In this document: positions 29,950-38,329 of the stretch, one piece after another
Position numbering within the stretch: position 1 is the stretch's first letter
Layout: every line of letters begins with the position of its first letter
Source: Paludibacteraceae bacterium
GTDB taxonomy: Bacteria; Bacteroidota; Bacteroidia; Bacteroidales; Paludibacteraceae
Reading direction: 5' to 3'
DNA: 53,470 nt
Assembly: GCA_018056165.1 (NCBI GenBank)
Contig: JAGPGD010000011.1
Location: 1 to 53,470, forward strand
Program-made: the position numbers and the translations under genes
The notes under the pieces: model-generated
Told to the model about the DNA's origin: nothing
What the model saw: the letters and a program-made list of their open reading frames with translations, nothing else
Databases searched by the model: none

Positions 29950-30633
29950 TTAATTAAAAACTCCCTTTGATTCTGATCTATAATTATTTAAAATATTTTC
30001 ATTCTTTTTCATTTCTACTGGATTCTCTTCTACACCTTTATAATTCTCCTGAACATATTGTAATCCTTCCTCATTAGCAATTACATGAATAATCATATCA
30101 ATAAAAAAGTCTATCAATCTTTTCTTTGAATATTTTTTTGAATATTTATTCAAGGTATTAAAAATATTTTTTAAGTGTTCGGAATAAAGAATCGAAATCA
30201 AAATTATATCTAAATCTTTTCTATAAAAGCCTTCTTCAACACCACGTTTTAAATTTGTTTCAAAAAGTTTTTTCAGAAAATCTTGCCTTATCAAAATATG
30301 CTTTTTAAAAACTTCAGGATAATATTTTTTTATATCATTCCACATGAGTGTTGGCTCACAATTTGCTCTCTTTTTGATTTCTTTCAATGATAAAATTAGA
30401 AACTCAATAGCATTTTTATTTTTTAGAATACCCTCGAGCTTTTTCAAATAAAATTCTTCTTGATAGAAAAGCACAGCATCTACCAAATCTTGCTTTTGAT
30501 CAAAGTAAGAATAAAAGGTTTTTTTTGAAATACGCAAATTACTACATATCTCATCAATAGATATATTTTTTATACCTAATTGATGAAATAGAAAACTTGC
30601 TTCAAGTAATATGGACTCTCGTATGTCTTTCAT
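29950..30633 (-). CDS. TetR/AcrR-family transcriptional regulator
   Basis: This 227-residue one-component regulator is the first gene of the efflux operon and probably represses it. The N-terminal helix-turn-helix is ISIDEICSNLRISKKTFYSYF (about 25-45), preceded by the usual AS.LFHQLGIKN helix. The ligand-binding C-terminal half is divergent and ends in an unusual charged extension (EENPVEMKKNENILNN). Its position as the leading gene fits autoregulation: pump substrate releases the repressor and the four or five genes are expressed together (inference). Confidence 0.88.
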   Translation of the reverse strand: MKDIRESILLEASFLFHQLGIKNISIDEICSNLRISKKTFYSYFDQKQDLVDAVLFYQEEFYLKKLEGILKNKNAIEFLILSLKEIKKRANCEPTLMWNDIKKYYPEVFKKHILIRQDFLKKLFETNLKRGVEEGFYRKDLDIILISILYSEHLKNIFNTLNKYSKKYSKKRLIDFFIDMIIHVIANEEGLQYVQENYKGVEENPVEMKKNENILNNYRSESKGVFN

Positions 30634-31049
30634 GTATAATTAGAAAGTTTGACAAAATTAGAAAAAAAACTTATTCCAAAAATCAAAAAATCATTTATTA
30701 ATAGTTAATAATTACTGAATGATTTATAAATAATTGATAATCAATCAAATAAAAAGTTAATTAAAAAACTTCAAAAATAAAAAAGTTTCCTGGTTTTTAA
30801 AAAATAATAAAATGAAAAAAATATTTGTGGTTCGGATAAAAAATTACCAAAAAAGAGTTCCAATAAAGGGAATTATTTAAAAATCAATCACCTAAGAATA
30901 ATAACAACCATAATAATGGAGGGAGTTACAATTTTTTTATTATCAACGATTGTTGTTATGAACAGTGGCAAAAAATCCAAAGGCGCCTTTTTCAAACTTA
31001 TGGCATTCAATCTTTATTTTATTTATGGTTTTCTTTATTATTTTCCCCT
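30634..31049. other. Intergenic region between tetR and gldG-like gene
   Basis: Both flanking genes are on the minus strand. The region holds the tetR promoter and long AT-rich sequence. A 12-bp perfect palindrome AAAGGCGCCTTT lies at 30979-30990. A 55-codon plus-strand frame at 30916-31083 is hydrophobic and overlaps the gldG 3' end; I do not believe it is a gene. Nothing else is recognisable. Confidence 0.5.
30653..30680 (-). promoter_or_regulatory. Promoter of the tetR-tolC-acrAB operon
   Basis: The minus strand has an exact -7 TAATTTTG (30660-30653), with a TTTG at 30680-30677 (16-nt spacing) as candidate -33; another TTTG 7 nt further out gives 23 nt. A 9-bp direct repeat AATTAGAAA occurs at 30638-30646 and 30656-30664, overlapping the -7 box, and may be a regulator site. 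Confidence 0.5.
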
Positions 31050-32741
31050 TTATTTGCTATATTTTCTTTCCCTTATCCACTGATAGATAATTCCAAAAAG
31101 AGCTAATAAAATTATTGGAAGTGAGATATTGATTACTTGACAAATATTTTTTTTATCACGTACGGCATTTTTATTTAGTAAACGCAACTTAAAAGTTTTG
31201 GTACGTAATTGCATCCAACCTTCCTCATCGGCTAAATATAACACTGCATTTTGAATAAAATCTTTATTACCAAATTGTTGATTCATATATCTGTCAAAAC
31301 CTAAGGGTAATGTTGTACTATCGCTTGCCAGCCCAGAAGTTTCGTTTCTAATGATGTCCCCATCTGCTACAAAAATCTGACGAGTTGGTTTGCTTTGATA
31401 TTGAACCTTATTTATATCTATCAAACCCGCAGGAAGCATTCTGTTCCTGAAAACCGATTCAAAACTTCCTTCCACCAGAATAGCTACTGGCACATACCCT
31501 AAATTGAAATATTCCTTATCATTGGCTTTTGGTAATGCCCTTAAATCAATGGTAGAAGGTGTAGGAATAATATGAGTATTATTAGAAGTAGCAAGCAATA
31601 CCGTTGATTTTGTATGTGGATTGTCACCTACTGCGTCAACACTAGAACAAAAATCTGTTTTAATTTCTGTTATATTTCTGGTAATAGGATGTTGATATGA
31701 AGTAAGAAGCAAAGGTGCAAAATACCAAGGCATTGGTTCGAAGTGAGGAGATTGGTTTTGAGAAGCAACATTTACAGGCACTAAGACACATTGTACATCT
31801 TGCAATAGAACAGGATTGACACGAACACCATATCTAAATAGTTGATCGTTTAAATTTATATCCAATGCCCATGCAGGAGAAAATCCAACAGTTGAAAGAT
31901 TTTCTTTTAAAAGTTGCACTCCGTCAATCAACCAAAGAATACGACCTCCTTTCATAATGTATTGATCTATAATGAATTTATCTTTTTCACTGAAAGGAAA
32001 CATTGGCTTTGCAACAATCAAAACTTTATAATCATCTAATATCGAAGCATCTGTGCCAATTATACCTCGATCAATTTGAAAATATCGACTTAAAGCTTTA
32101 CTGATATCATAAGTTTCTGCTTCTGAGAGTTCGCCATGACCCTCGAGAAAAGCAATTTTATTTACTTGGGTACTTGTCAATCGGCGAATAGCATCTGTAA
32201 TTTCAAATTCGAGATTTTCTATGGAAATATTGATGTTCTGCTCACCAGAATTACCTGGTAAATTCTTCAATAAATTTACCAATGTTTTATTCCCTTTATA
32301 TTCAATTTCAAGCCAGGGAAAAATAATTTTTTGAATGGCTTTTCCTTCTTTATCACGCTCATAAACTGCTGTTGGGGTCAAGCCATGCGAACTCAATTTT
32401 AAATAATTTTCTTCTCTTTCTGTCGAACTTTTTGCCAGCGAAGGATTTATAGTCTTTATTTCTATTCCTTTTTTTGAATAGGCAGATAATTCCTCCAGCA
32501 TTTGAATCGTTGATTTTTTCATTCTCAAGAAACCAGGATTCAAATCTCCTTCAAGATAAAGAGTCGCTTTGAGTGGATCGTCAAGTTGTTGCATTAACTT
32601 TTTTGAAATTGGCGAAAGCGTGTATCGTTTGTCAGAAGTAAGATCTAATCTGAACGGAAAAATTAAAATAAAGACAAGAATGACTAAAAAAATTAAAATG
32701 AAAATTCCTTTTTTATTTTTCCAGAGATGGATGTAGCTCAT
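31050..32741 (-). CDS. gldG: GldG-like ABC transporter auxiliary protein
   Basis: This 563-residue protein resembles GldG, the extracytoplasmic auxiliary component of the GldFG ABC transporter of Bacteroidota. An N-terminal membrane helix (about 13-33) is followed by FRLDLTSDKRYTLSPISKKL, the characteristic start of the family. A large periplasmic domain of the ABC_transp_aux type contains ITDAIRRLTSTQVNKIAFLEGHGE and GGRILWLIDGV. A final helix near the C-terminus (about 532-550) is followed by a basic tail. The partner gldF (permease) is not adjacent on either side. In non-gliding Bacteroidota the complex has an unsettled role in envelope maintenance. Confidence 0.88.
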   Translation of the reverse strand: MSYIHLWKNKKGIFILIFLVILVFILIFPFRLDLTSDKRYTLSPISKKLMQQLDDPLKATLYLEGDLNPGFLRMKKSTIQMLEELSAYSKKGIEIKTINPSLAKSSTEREENYLKLSSHGLTPTAVYERDKEGKAIQKIIFPWLEIEYKGNKTLVNLLKNLPGNSGEQNINISIENLEFEITDAIRRLTSTQVNKIAFLEGHGELSEAETYDISKALSRYFQIDRGIIGTDASILDDYKVLIVAKPMFPFSEKDKFIIDQYIMKGGRILWLIDGVQLLKENLSTVGFSPAWALDINLNDQLFRYGVRVNPVLLQDVQCVLVPVNVASQNQSPHFEPMPWYFAPLLLTSYQHPITRNITEIKTDFCSSVDAVGDNPHTKSTVLLATSNNTHIIPTPSTIDLRALPKANDKEYFNLGYVPVAILVEGSFESVFRNRMLPAGLIDINKVQYQSKPTRQIFVADGDIIRNETSGLASDSTTLPLGFDRYMNQQFGNKDFIQNAVLYLADEEGWMQLRTKTFKLRLLNKNAVRDKKNICQVINISLPIILLALFGIIYQWIRERKYSK

Positions 32742-32808
32742 TGAAAAAAATATAAATAATTTACGACAAAAAAATTCCTTCGGTTCAAGAAAATAAAGAA
32801 TTCTCTTG

Positions 32809-32816
32809 CAAAGATA
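32809..32816 (-). promoter_or_regulatory. -7 box TATCTTTG (minus strand) upstream of gldG
   Basis: An exact TAnnTTTG match on the minus strand 67 nt upstream of the gldG ATG. A TTTG at 32845-32842 is 25 nt away, slightly too far. Its presence right before gldG suggests the gene is transcribed alone. The rest of the 440-bp divergent gap to parA holds only the parA promoter and AT-rich sequence. Confidence 0.45.
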
Positions 32817-33054
32817 ATTAATTCAAAAGAGAGATTAAAAACAAAATAAACTTACTTGCATAAATTTCATTTTGGAAACTAACCTATGTAAATAACTTAA
32901 ATTTAAGCATATTATTTGTTTGCAAATTTCATATTATTTTTCTGTAAAAAAATTTAAAACTATAAACATGAAAAACAAGTTTTTAAAGTAAATATTTTGA
33001 CGTGTTACAGATTAATAAAAAATCTTATTTCTATTCTGCTGAGCAACTAATTTA

Positions 33055-33085
33055 TTGAACTGGTAAATTTATTTTATTATCTTTG
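33055..33085 (+). promoter_or_regulatory. Promoter of the parA operon, TTG-N20-TATCTTTG
   Basis: TTG at 33055-33057 and an exact -7 TATCTTTG at 33078-33085 are 20 nt apart. The ATG of parA lies 97 nt further on. It could serve the whole parA-parB-DUF5683-mltD-merR group. Confidence 0.6.
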
Positions 33086-33182
33086 TCCGTATCATATTTT
33101 ATATAAATCTGAAAAATCCTGATGGATAAGAAAATACCTATCAATTTTATTAAGTTATTGATAAATTGATTATTAATAATTT

Positions 33183-33956
33183 ATGGGAAAAATAATATCA
33201 TTAGCCAATCAAAAAGGAGGAGTTGGTAAAACAACAACAGCTATTAACTTAGCTGCTTCATTAGCAGCCCTTGGTGAAAAAGTTTTATTAGTAGATGCTG
33301 ATCCGCAAGCAAATGCTTCTTCGGGGTTAGGTATCAATGTTCAATCATTGCAATTTACCATTTATGAATGCTTAATAGATGGAGTTGAACCTAAAGATGC
33401 CATTTTGCCAACAGAAATTGAAAATCTGTTTATTCTTCCTTCTCATATTGATTTAGTTGGGGCTGAAATTGAAATGTTGAATTTAGACCATCGAGAAAAA
33501 GTAATGCAAAATTTGCTTCGACCTTTAAAACCTTATTACAACTATATTTTGATTGATTGTTCTCCTTCTTTAGGACTTATCACAGTAAATTCACTTACTG
33601 CTTCTGATTCTGTGATCATTCCTGTTCAATGCGAATATTTTGCCCTGGAAGGAATTAGTAAACTTTTAAATACCATTAAAATTATAAAAAGCAAATTGAA
33701 TCCTTCTTTGGAAATTGAAGGTTTTTTACTTACGATGCATGATAACAGACTACGTTTAGCCAATCAAGTATATGCTGAAGTAAAAAAACATTTCCAGGAA
33801 ATGGTTTTTGATACCGTTATTGCTCGCAATGTTCGTCTAAGTGAAGCCCCAAGCTATGGTAAGCCTGTCATGATGTACGATCCAGAATCGAAAGGAGCTA
33901 TTAATTATCACAATTTAGCTAAAGAATTGATTGCCAAGCAAAAAGTAAAACTTTAA
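33183..33956 (+). CDS. parA: Chromosome partitioning ATPase ParA/Soj
   Basis: This 257-residue Walker-type ATPase segregates the chromosome origin with ParB. The deviant Walker A motif KGGVGKTTT with its signature lysine K11 begins at residue 11; VDADPQANASSGLG (Walker A' region) and YILIDCSPSLGLIT (Walker B) follow. There is no N-terminal DNA-binding extension, so this is the short chromosomal Soj type. It is followed by parB after 50 nt. Confidence 0.95.
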   Translation: MGKIISLANQKGGVGKTTTAINLAASLAALGEKVLLVDADPQANASSGLGINVQSLQFTIYECLIDGVEPKDAILPTEIENLFILPSHIDLVGAEIEMLNLDHREKVMQNLLRPLKPYYNYILIDCSPSLGLITVNSLTASDSVIIPVQCEYFALEGISKLLNTIKIIKSKLNPSLEIEGFLLTMHDNRLRLANQVYAEVKKHFQEMVFDTVIARNVRLSEAPSYGKPVMMYDPESKGAINYHNLAKELIAKQKVKL

Positions 33957-34006
33957 TCAGTTTAAAATAATAAAGAGATAAAAAAATCGTTCCACAGAAA
34001 AAAGTT

Positions 34007-34888
34007 ATGGTAAAAAAATCAGTATTAGGAAGAGGTCTGGATGCCTTAATTGACACTGAAAATATTTATACAAGCGGTTCGTCGTCGATAAACGAAGTCG
34101 ATATTGATTTAATTTTACCTAATCCCAATCAACCACGTTCTTACTTTGACGAAGATTCGCTTTCAGAGTTAGCAACTTCCATTCGTGAATTAGGTGTTAT
34201 TTCACCCATCACATTGAAAAAAAACGACGATGGCACTTATTTAATGATAGCAGGAGAACGACGATATAGAGCAGCAAAGATGATAGGATTGAAAACTATT
34301 CCTGCATACATTAAAACGGCTGCCGATGAAGAGATAGTGGAAATGGCTCTGATAGAAAATATCCAGCGTGAAGACTTAAATGCCATCGAAATTGCACTGG
34401 CTTTTTATCGCTTGATAGAAGAGTATCAACTTACTCAGGAACAATTAAGTGAACGGGTAGGGAAAAAACGGGCTACGGTTGCCAATTATTTACGACTATT
34501 ACGTTTACCTGCTGAAATTCAAGTAGGTATTAAGGATAAAAAAATTGACATGGGACATGCTCGTGCATTAGTTAGTTTAGAAGATCCAGCGATTCAATTG
34601 TATCTTTATGAAGCAATTCTAAAAAATAATTATTCTGTTCGCAAAGTAGAAGAAATGGTGAGAAAATATTTAAAAAGCGGCAACTTTGACGGAAAGAATA
34701 AACAAAATATTAAAGAAAATCCAATTGAGGAATTAATCGAATATAATGAGTTAAAAAATCGTTTAAGTCATCTCTTTGGTACGAAAGTAAATTTTTCATG
34801 TAATTCAAAAGGGAAAGGGAAAATTACCATTCCTTTTTCCAACGATGAAGAATTATCGCGTATTATGGAATTATTTGATAAAATTTAA
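34007..34888 (+). CDS. parB: Chromosome partitioning protein ParB/Spo0J
   Basis: This 293-residue CTPase binds parS sites and loads partition complexes. The N-terminal LGRGLDALI interacts with ParA in relatives. The CTP-binding boxes are present: GERRYRAA at 83-90 and ENIQRED at 117-123. A helix-turn-helix (about 133-155, LTQEQLSERVGKKRATVANYLRLLRLP) reads parS, and a dimerisation region closes the protein. I found no full parS palindrome (TGTTTCACGTGAAACA-like) in the window. Confidence 0.95.
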   Translation: MVKKSVLGRGLDALIDTENIYTSGSSSINEVDIDLILPNPNQPRSYFDEDSLSELATSIRELGVISPITLKKNDDGTYLMIAGERRYRAAKMIGLKTIPAYIKTAADEEIVEMALIENIQREDLNAIEIALAFYRLIEEYQLTQEQLSERVGKKRATVANYLRLLRLPAEIQVGIKDKKIDMGHARALVSLEDPAIQLYLYEAILKNNYSVRKVEEMVRKYLKSGNFDGKNKQNIKENPIEELIEYNELKNRLSHLFGTKVNFSCNSKGKGKITIPFSNDEELSRIMELFDKI

Positions 34889-34902
34889 ATTGAAATTTAA
34901 CA

Positions 34903-35544
34903 GTGCCAAAATATTTCGTGATATTGTTGTGTTTCTTTTCAATTTTTTTAGCAAACATCAATGCTCAAAAACGTTCAAACGACTTAAATGATACAATAAA
35001 AAATGATACCCTGTTTTCAAAAAATGATACCATTATAAAGAAAGAGTTTAAACCTGATCCAAACAAAGTAGTATGGTACGGAGCAGTAATACCTGGCTTA
35101 GGACAAATTGTAAACCGAAAATACTGGAAATTGCCTATTGTATATGGAGGTTTTTTAGGTTGTGCTTATGCTTATTCGTGGAATTCAGGTAAATATAATG
35201 ACTATCGTCGTGCTTATTTTGACATCATAGATAGCGATCCAACTACCAACAGTTTTATGGATATTTTACCACAAGGCTATACAATTGAATCTATCGGTGG
35301 TATCAGCAGATACACCACTATCTTAAAAACCAAGCATGATCAGTTCCGTCGCTATCGCGATTTAAGTGTTATTGTTACAGTAGGTTTTTATGCCTTGACC
35401 CTGGTAGATGCTTTTGTAGATGCTCAATTATATGATTTTGACATTACCCCTGAGTTATCAATGGGTTTCGGACCAACTCTTTTGATTGATAATTCAGAAG
35501 CACAAAGAACATTAGGGATGCAACTTTGTTTCCATTTGAAATGA
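34903..35544 (+). CDS. DUF5683 membrane protein
   Basis: This 213-residue protein starts with GTG (34903), 14 nt after the parB stop. It has a signal peptide (about 1-21, cleavage after INA), an acidic N/D-rich linker, and then the DUF5683 core: KVVWYGAVIPGLGQIVNRKYWKLPIVYGGF with a membrane-spanning segment, YNDYRRAYFD, and a second hydrophobic helix (VIVTVGFYALTLVDAFVDAQL). DUF5683 genes next to parAB and a lytic transglycosylase are a recurrent Bacteroidota arrangement. Function unknown; an envelope role is likely from the context. Confidence 0.82.
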   Translation: MPKYFVILLCFFSIFLANINAQKRSNDLNDTIKNDTLFSKNDTIIKKEFKPDPNKVVWYGAVIPGLGQIVNRKYWKLPIVYGGFLGCAYAYSWNSGKYNDYRRAYFDIIDSDPTTNSFMDILPQGYTIESIGGISRYTTILKTKHDQFRRYRDLSVIVTVGFYALTLVDAFVDAQLYDFDITPELSMGFGPTLLIDNSEAQRTLGMQLCFHLK

Positions 35545-35566
35545 GTTATAAAAATATTTTCCAAAA

Positions 35567-36850
35567 ATGAATTTTAAACCAATAATTTTTATAGGTGTTT
35601 TTTTATTGTTGTTCTTTTGGCAATCCAAAACGCAAAATCTTGAAAAAATATCCACTGATAGTACAGATATTTCACAATATAATGAGAATGACACAAGCAT
35701 TATTATACCCTTTGGATTTATTTCAAATTTAGATCAATTACTACATTCATGGGCTTTACAAAGAATTGACACAAGTTGTTCAGCCAATGAAGAAATTCCT
35801 CTTGTTAATGATTCCATTTATAAAGTACGTTTATCGCAAATGCCTTGTTTAATAGAAATGCCTTTCCATCCCATTGTACGCTCTTTTATAGAATTATATA
35901 CTGTTCAAAAGCGTACTTTAATGGAATATATGTTGGGAATGAGTAATTATTACTTTCCCATTTTTGAGCAAATTTTGGATGCTAATAAATTACCTTTAGA
36001 ATTAAAATATCTTCCTATTATTGAATCTGCATTGAATCCAATTGCAATATCTCGAATGGGAGCGGCTGGATTGTGGCAATTTATGATTTCTACCGGTAAA
36101 ATGTATGGTTTAGAAATAAATACGTTGATTGACGAACGATTAGACCCTGTGAAATCTACCAAAGCTGCAGCACGTTTTTTAAAGGATTTATATGATATTT
36201 ATGGAGACTGGAATCTTGTGATTGCTGCTTATAATTGTGGACCAGGTAATGTAAACAAAGCCATTCGAAGAGCTGGAGGAAAAACAGATTATTGGACAAT
36301 TTATCCTTATTTGCCTACAGAAACAAGGGGATATTTACCTATTTTTATTGCTGCCACTTATTCATTCCATTATGCTGCTGAACATAACTTATGTCCTGCT
36401 ATTGTGGATATTCCAGCCATAACAGATACTTTTACCATTCATCAACGAATTCATTTTGAACAAATTGCTTCTGTTTTGCATATTCCAATTGAAGAACTTC
36501 GTTGGCTGAATCCACAATATCGTAAAGACATAGTACCTGGTGATATTAAACCTTACACTATTACCTTACCATTAAATTATTCCAGTGCTTTTATAGATAA
36601 ATTTGAGGAAATTACAGCTTATAGAGCCGACGAGTTAATTAATAACAGAAGAAATGAAATAACTATTATGAAGGCTTCTTCACCATCGCTGGGTGGTTCG
36701 GGGAAAGTTACTTATCATAAAGTAAGAAAAGGTGAAACCTTAGGTGGAATTGCAGCTAAATATGGAATATCAGTTTCCAAATTAAAAAAATGGAATAACA
36801 TTAGAGGAACTCTAATAAAGCCGGGACAACGACTGAAAATTATCAAATAA
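35567..36850 (+). CDS. mltD: Membrane-bound lytic murein transglycosylase, MltD-like with LysM
   Basis: This 427-residue enzyme cleaves peptidoglycan glycan strands to 1,6-anhydro-muramoyl products. It has a signal peptide (about 1-23). The SLT domain (about 140-260) has the catalytic glutamate E153 in LPIIESALNP, then GAAGLWQFM and AAYNCGPGNVNKAI. A LysM domain sits at the C-terminus (HKVRKGETLGGIAAKYGIS to GQRLKI), and another divergent LysM-like stretch may lie near 285-340. No lipobox is obvious, unlike E. coli MltD. It lies 22 nt after the DUF5683 gene. Confidence 0.9.
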   Translation: MNFKPIIFIGVFLLLFFWQSKTQNLEKISTDSTDISQYNENDTSIIIPFGFISNLDQLLHSWALQRIDTSCSANEEIPLVNDSIYKVRLSQMPCLIEMPFHPIVRSFIELYTVQKRTLMEYMLGMSNYYFPIFEQILDANKLPLELKYLPIIESALNPIAISRMGAAGLWQFMISTGKMYGLEINTLIDERLDPVKSTKAAARFLKDLYDIYGDWNLVIAAYNCGPGNVNKAIRRAGGKTDYWTIYPYLPTETRGYLPIFIAATYSFHYAAEHNLCPAIVDIPAITDTFTIHQRIHFEQIASVLHIPIEELRWLNPQYRKDIVPGDIKPYTITLPLNYSSAFIDKFEEITAYRADELINNRRNEITIMKASSPSLGGSGKVTYHKVRKGETLGGIAAKYGISVSKLKKWNNIRGTLIKPGQRLKIIK

Positions 36851-36863
36851 AGTAACCCATAAT

Positions 36864-37184
36864 ATGGAAAAACTTTATTATTCAATATCTGAAGTAGCCG
36901 AAATGTTAGACGTAACGCCTTCCAATTTACGCTTCTGGGAAAAAGAATTCACTCAACTTCGACCAAAACGGAATGAAAAGGGAACACGCTTTTATTCCCA
37001 AAAAGATATCCAGACCATTAAGCAAATCAAATATTTAGTTGATGAGCAGAAATTAACACTGGAAGGGGCAAGATTAAAATTATCTCAAAAAAAAGATGAA
37101 GTAGCAAAACAACAGGAACTCCTTGAACGTTTAAAAGGCATACGAAACGAATTATTAAAAATTATACAAGCTTTAAACGATTAA
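36864..37184 (+). CDS. MerR-family transcriptional regulator
   Basis: This 106-residue protein has a MerR winged helix (YYSISEVAEMLDVTPSNLRF at about 5-24, then WEKEF), a wing with RPKRNEKGTRFYSQKDI, and a coiled-coil dimerisation helix (about 60-105). There is no ligand-binding domain or cysteine pair, so the inducer is unknown. It follows mltD by 13 nt and precedes phoA by 12 nt. Short MerR proteins after the lytic transglycosylase are common in this phylum (recalled). Confidence 0.88.
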   Translation: MEKLYYSISEVAEMLDVTPSNLRFWEKEFTQLRPKRNEKGTRFYSQKDIQTIKQIKYLVDEQKLTLEGARLKLSQKKDEVAKQQELLERLKGIRNELLKIIQALND

Positions 37185-37196
37185 TCATTTTGGAAA

Positions 37197-38315
37197 ATGA
37201 AAAAAATTATTAGTATTGGAATGATGATATTTATCTTTTTGGTGATAAATTCATCGGTATTTGGTCAACAGAGACCAAAGAATGTTATTATTATGATTGG
37301 TGATGGAATGGGGCTATCACAAATTTATGCAGCTATGGTTGCTAATAATAATCACTTGGCACTGGAAAGTTGTACTTATTCTGGTTTTTCAAAAACTTAT
37401 TCTGCCAATCGTTTTACTACCGATTCAGGAGCAGGTGGAACTGCCATTGCCTGTGGTATTAAAACAAAAAATGGAATGATCGGTATGGGACCTGATTCCG
37501 TAAAAGCAACTTCTATACTCGAAATTTCTGAACAAAATCAACTTTCGACGGGCATTGTAGTGGCTTGTGCTGTGACCCACGCTACACCGGCGTCTTTTAT
37601 TGCTCATCAAGTTGATCGAGATATGTATGAAGAAATAGCTGCCGATTTTCTTAAAACAGACATTGACATCTTTATTGGCGGAGGACGTCAATATTTCGAA
37701 AAACGCAAAGATAAACGCAACCTTTTAAATGAACTAAAAAACAAAAACTATCAACTTGCCTATACACTGGAAGAGGTAAAAAAAATCAAATCAGGTAAAT
37801 TGGCAGGCTTGTTGTATGAAGATCATCCTTTTTCCATGCCTGAAAGAGGAAATATGCTTCCTGAAGCGACAATGGCTGCCATTGATATTTTGGATAACAA
37901 TCCAAAAGGATTTTTCCTGATGGTGGAGGGTTCTCAGATTGATTGGGCTGCTCATGATAATAATACCAAGCAAATCATTAAAGAAATGCTCGATTTTGAT
38001 CAAACCATTCAGCAGGTTTTAAATTATGCTAAAGAAAAAGGTAATACATTGGTAATTATAACTGCTGATCATGAAACGGGCGGGATGACATTACTGGACG
38101 GAAAATTTGGTTCAGATTCATTAAAAGCTGAATTCAGTACAAAAAATCATTCAGGAGTTCCAGTCCCTGTTTTTGCTTTCGGTCCCGGTGCAGAAAATTT
38201 TACAGGTTTTATGGAAAATACTGATTTTAAACCAAAAATAGAAAAACTGTTGAATTTAAAAGATAATGATTCAGCAATAAAAATAAAAAACAACATTTAT
38301 AAAAAAAATCAATAA
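37197..38315 (+). CDS. phoA: Alkaline phosphatase (PhoA family), secreted
   Basis: This 372-residue periplasmic phosphomonoesterase has a signal peptide (about 1-23, cleavage near VFG). Metal ligands and nucleophile are visible: D36 in IMIGDGMGLSQ, the nucleophile S77 in TTDSGAGGTA, VACAVTHATPASFIAHQVDRD, FLMVEGSQIDWAAHDND-like metal ligands, and ITADHETGGM. The Gly-rich TDSGAGG variant is typical of bacterial phosphatases outside the enterics. It is likely to release phosphate from organic esters. The gene stands between merR and prfB, with no Pho-box assignable. Confidence 0.93.
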   Translation: MKKIISIGMMIFIFLVINSSVFGQQRPKNVIIMIGDGMGLSQIYAAMVANNNHLALESCTYSGFSKTYSANRFTTDSGAGGTAIACGIKTKNGMIGMGPDSVKATSILEISEQNQLSTGIVVACAVTHATPASFIAHQVDRDMYEEIAADFLKTDIDIFIGGGRQYFEKRKDKRNLLNELKNKNYQLAYTLEEVKKIKSGKLAGLLYEDHPFSMPERGNMLPEATMAAIDILDNNPKGFFLMVEGSQIDWAAHDNNTKQIIKEMLDFDQTIQQVLNYAKEKGNTLVIITADHETGGMTLLDGKFGSDSLKAEFSTKNHSGVPVPVFAFGPGAENFTGFMENTDFKPKIEKLLNLKDNDSAIKIKNNIYKKNQ

Positions 38316-38329
38316 TTAGGGACTAAATT

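Noticed and set aside
30916..31083. A 55-codon hydrophobic plus-strand frame in the tetR/gldG gap
   Set aside because: It overlaps the 3' end of gldG, has no recognisable homology or promoter, and the hydrophobicity follows from T-rich sequence.
33183..34888. A parS site or replication origin next to parAB
   Set aside because: No full parS-type palindrome, DnaA-box cluster or dnaA gene was found; only a half-site-like TGTTTCACG inside relA near 15281.
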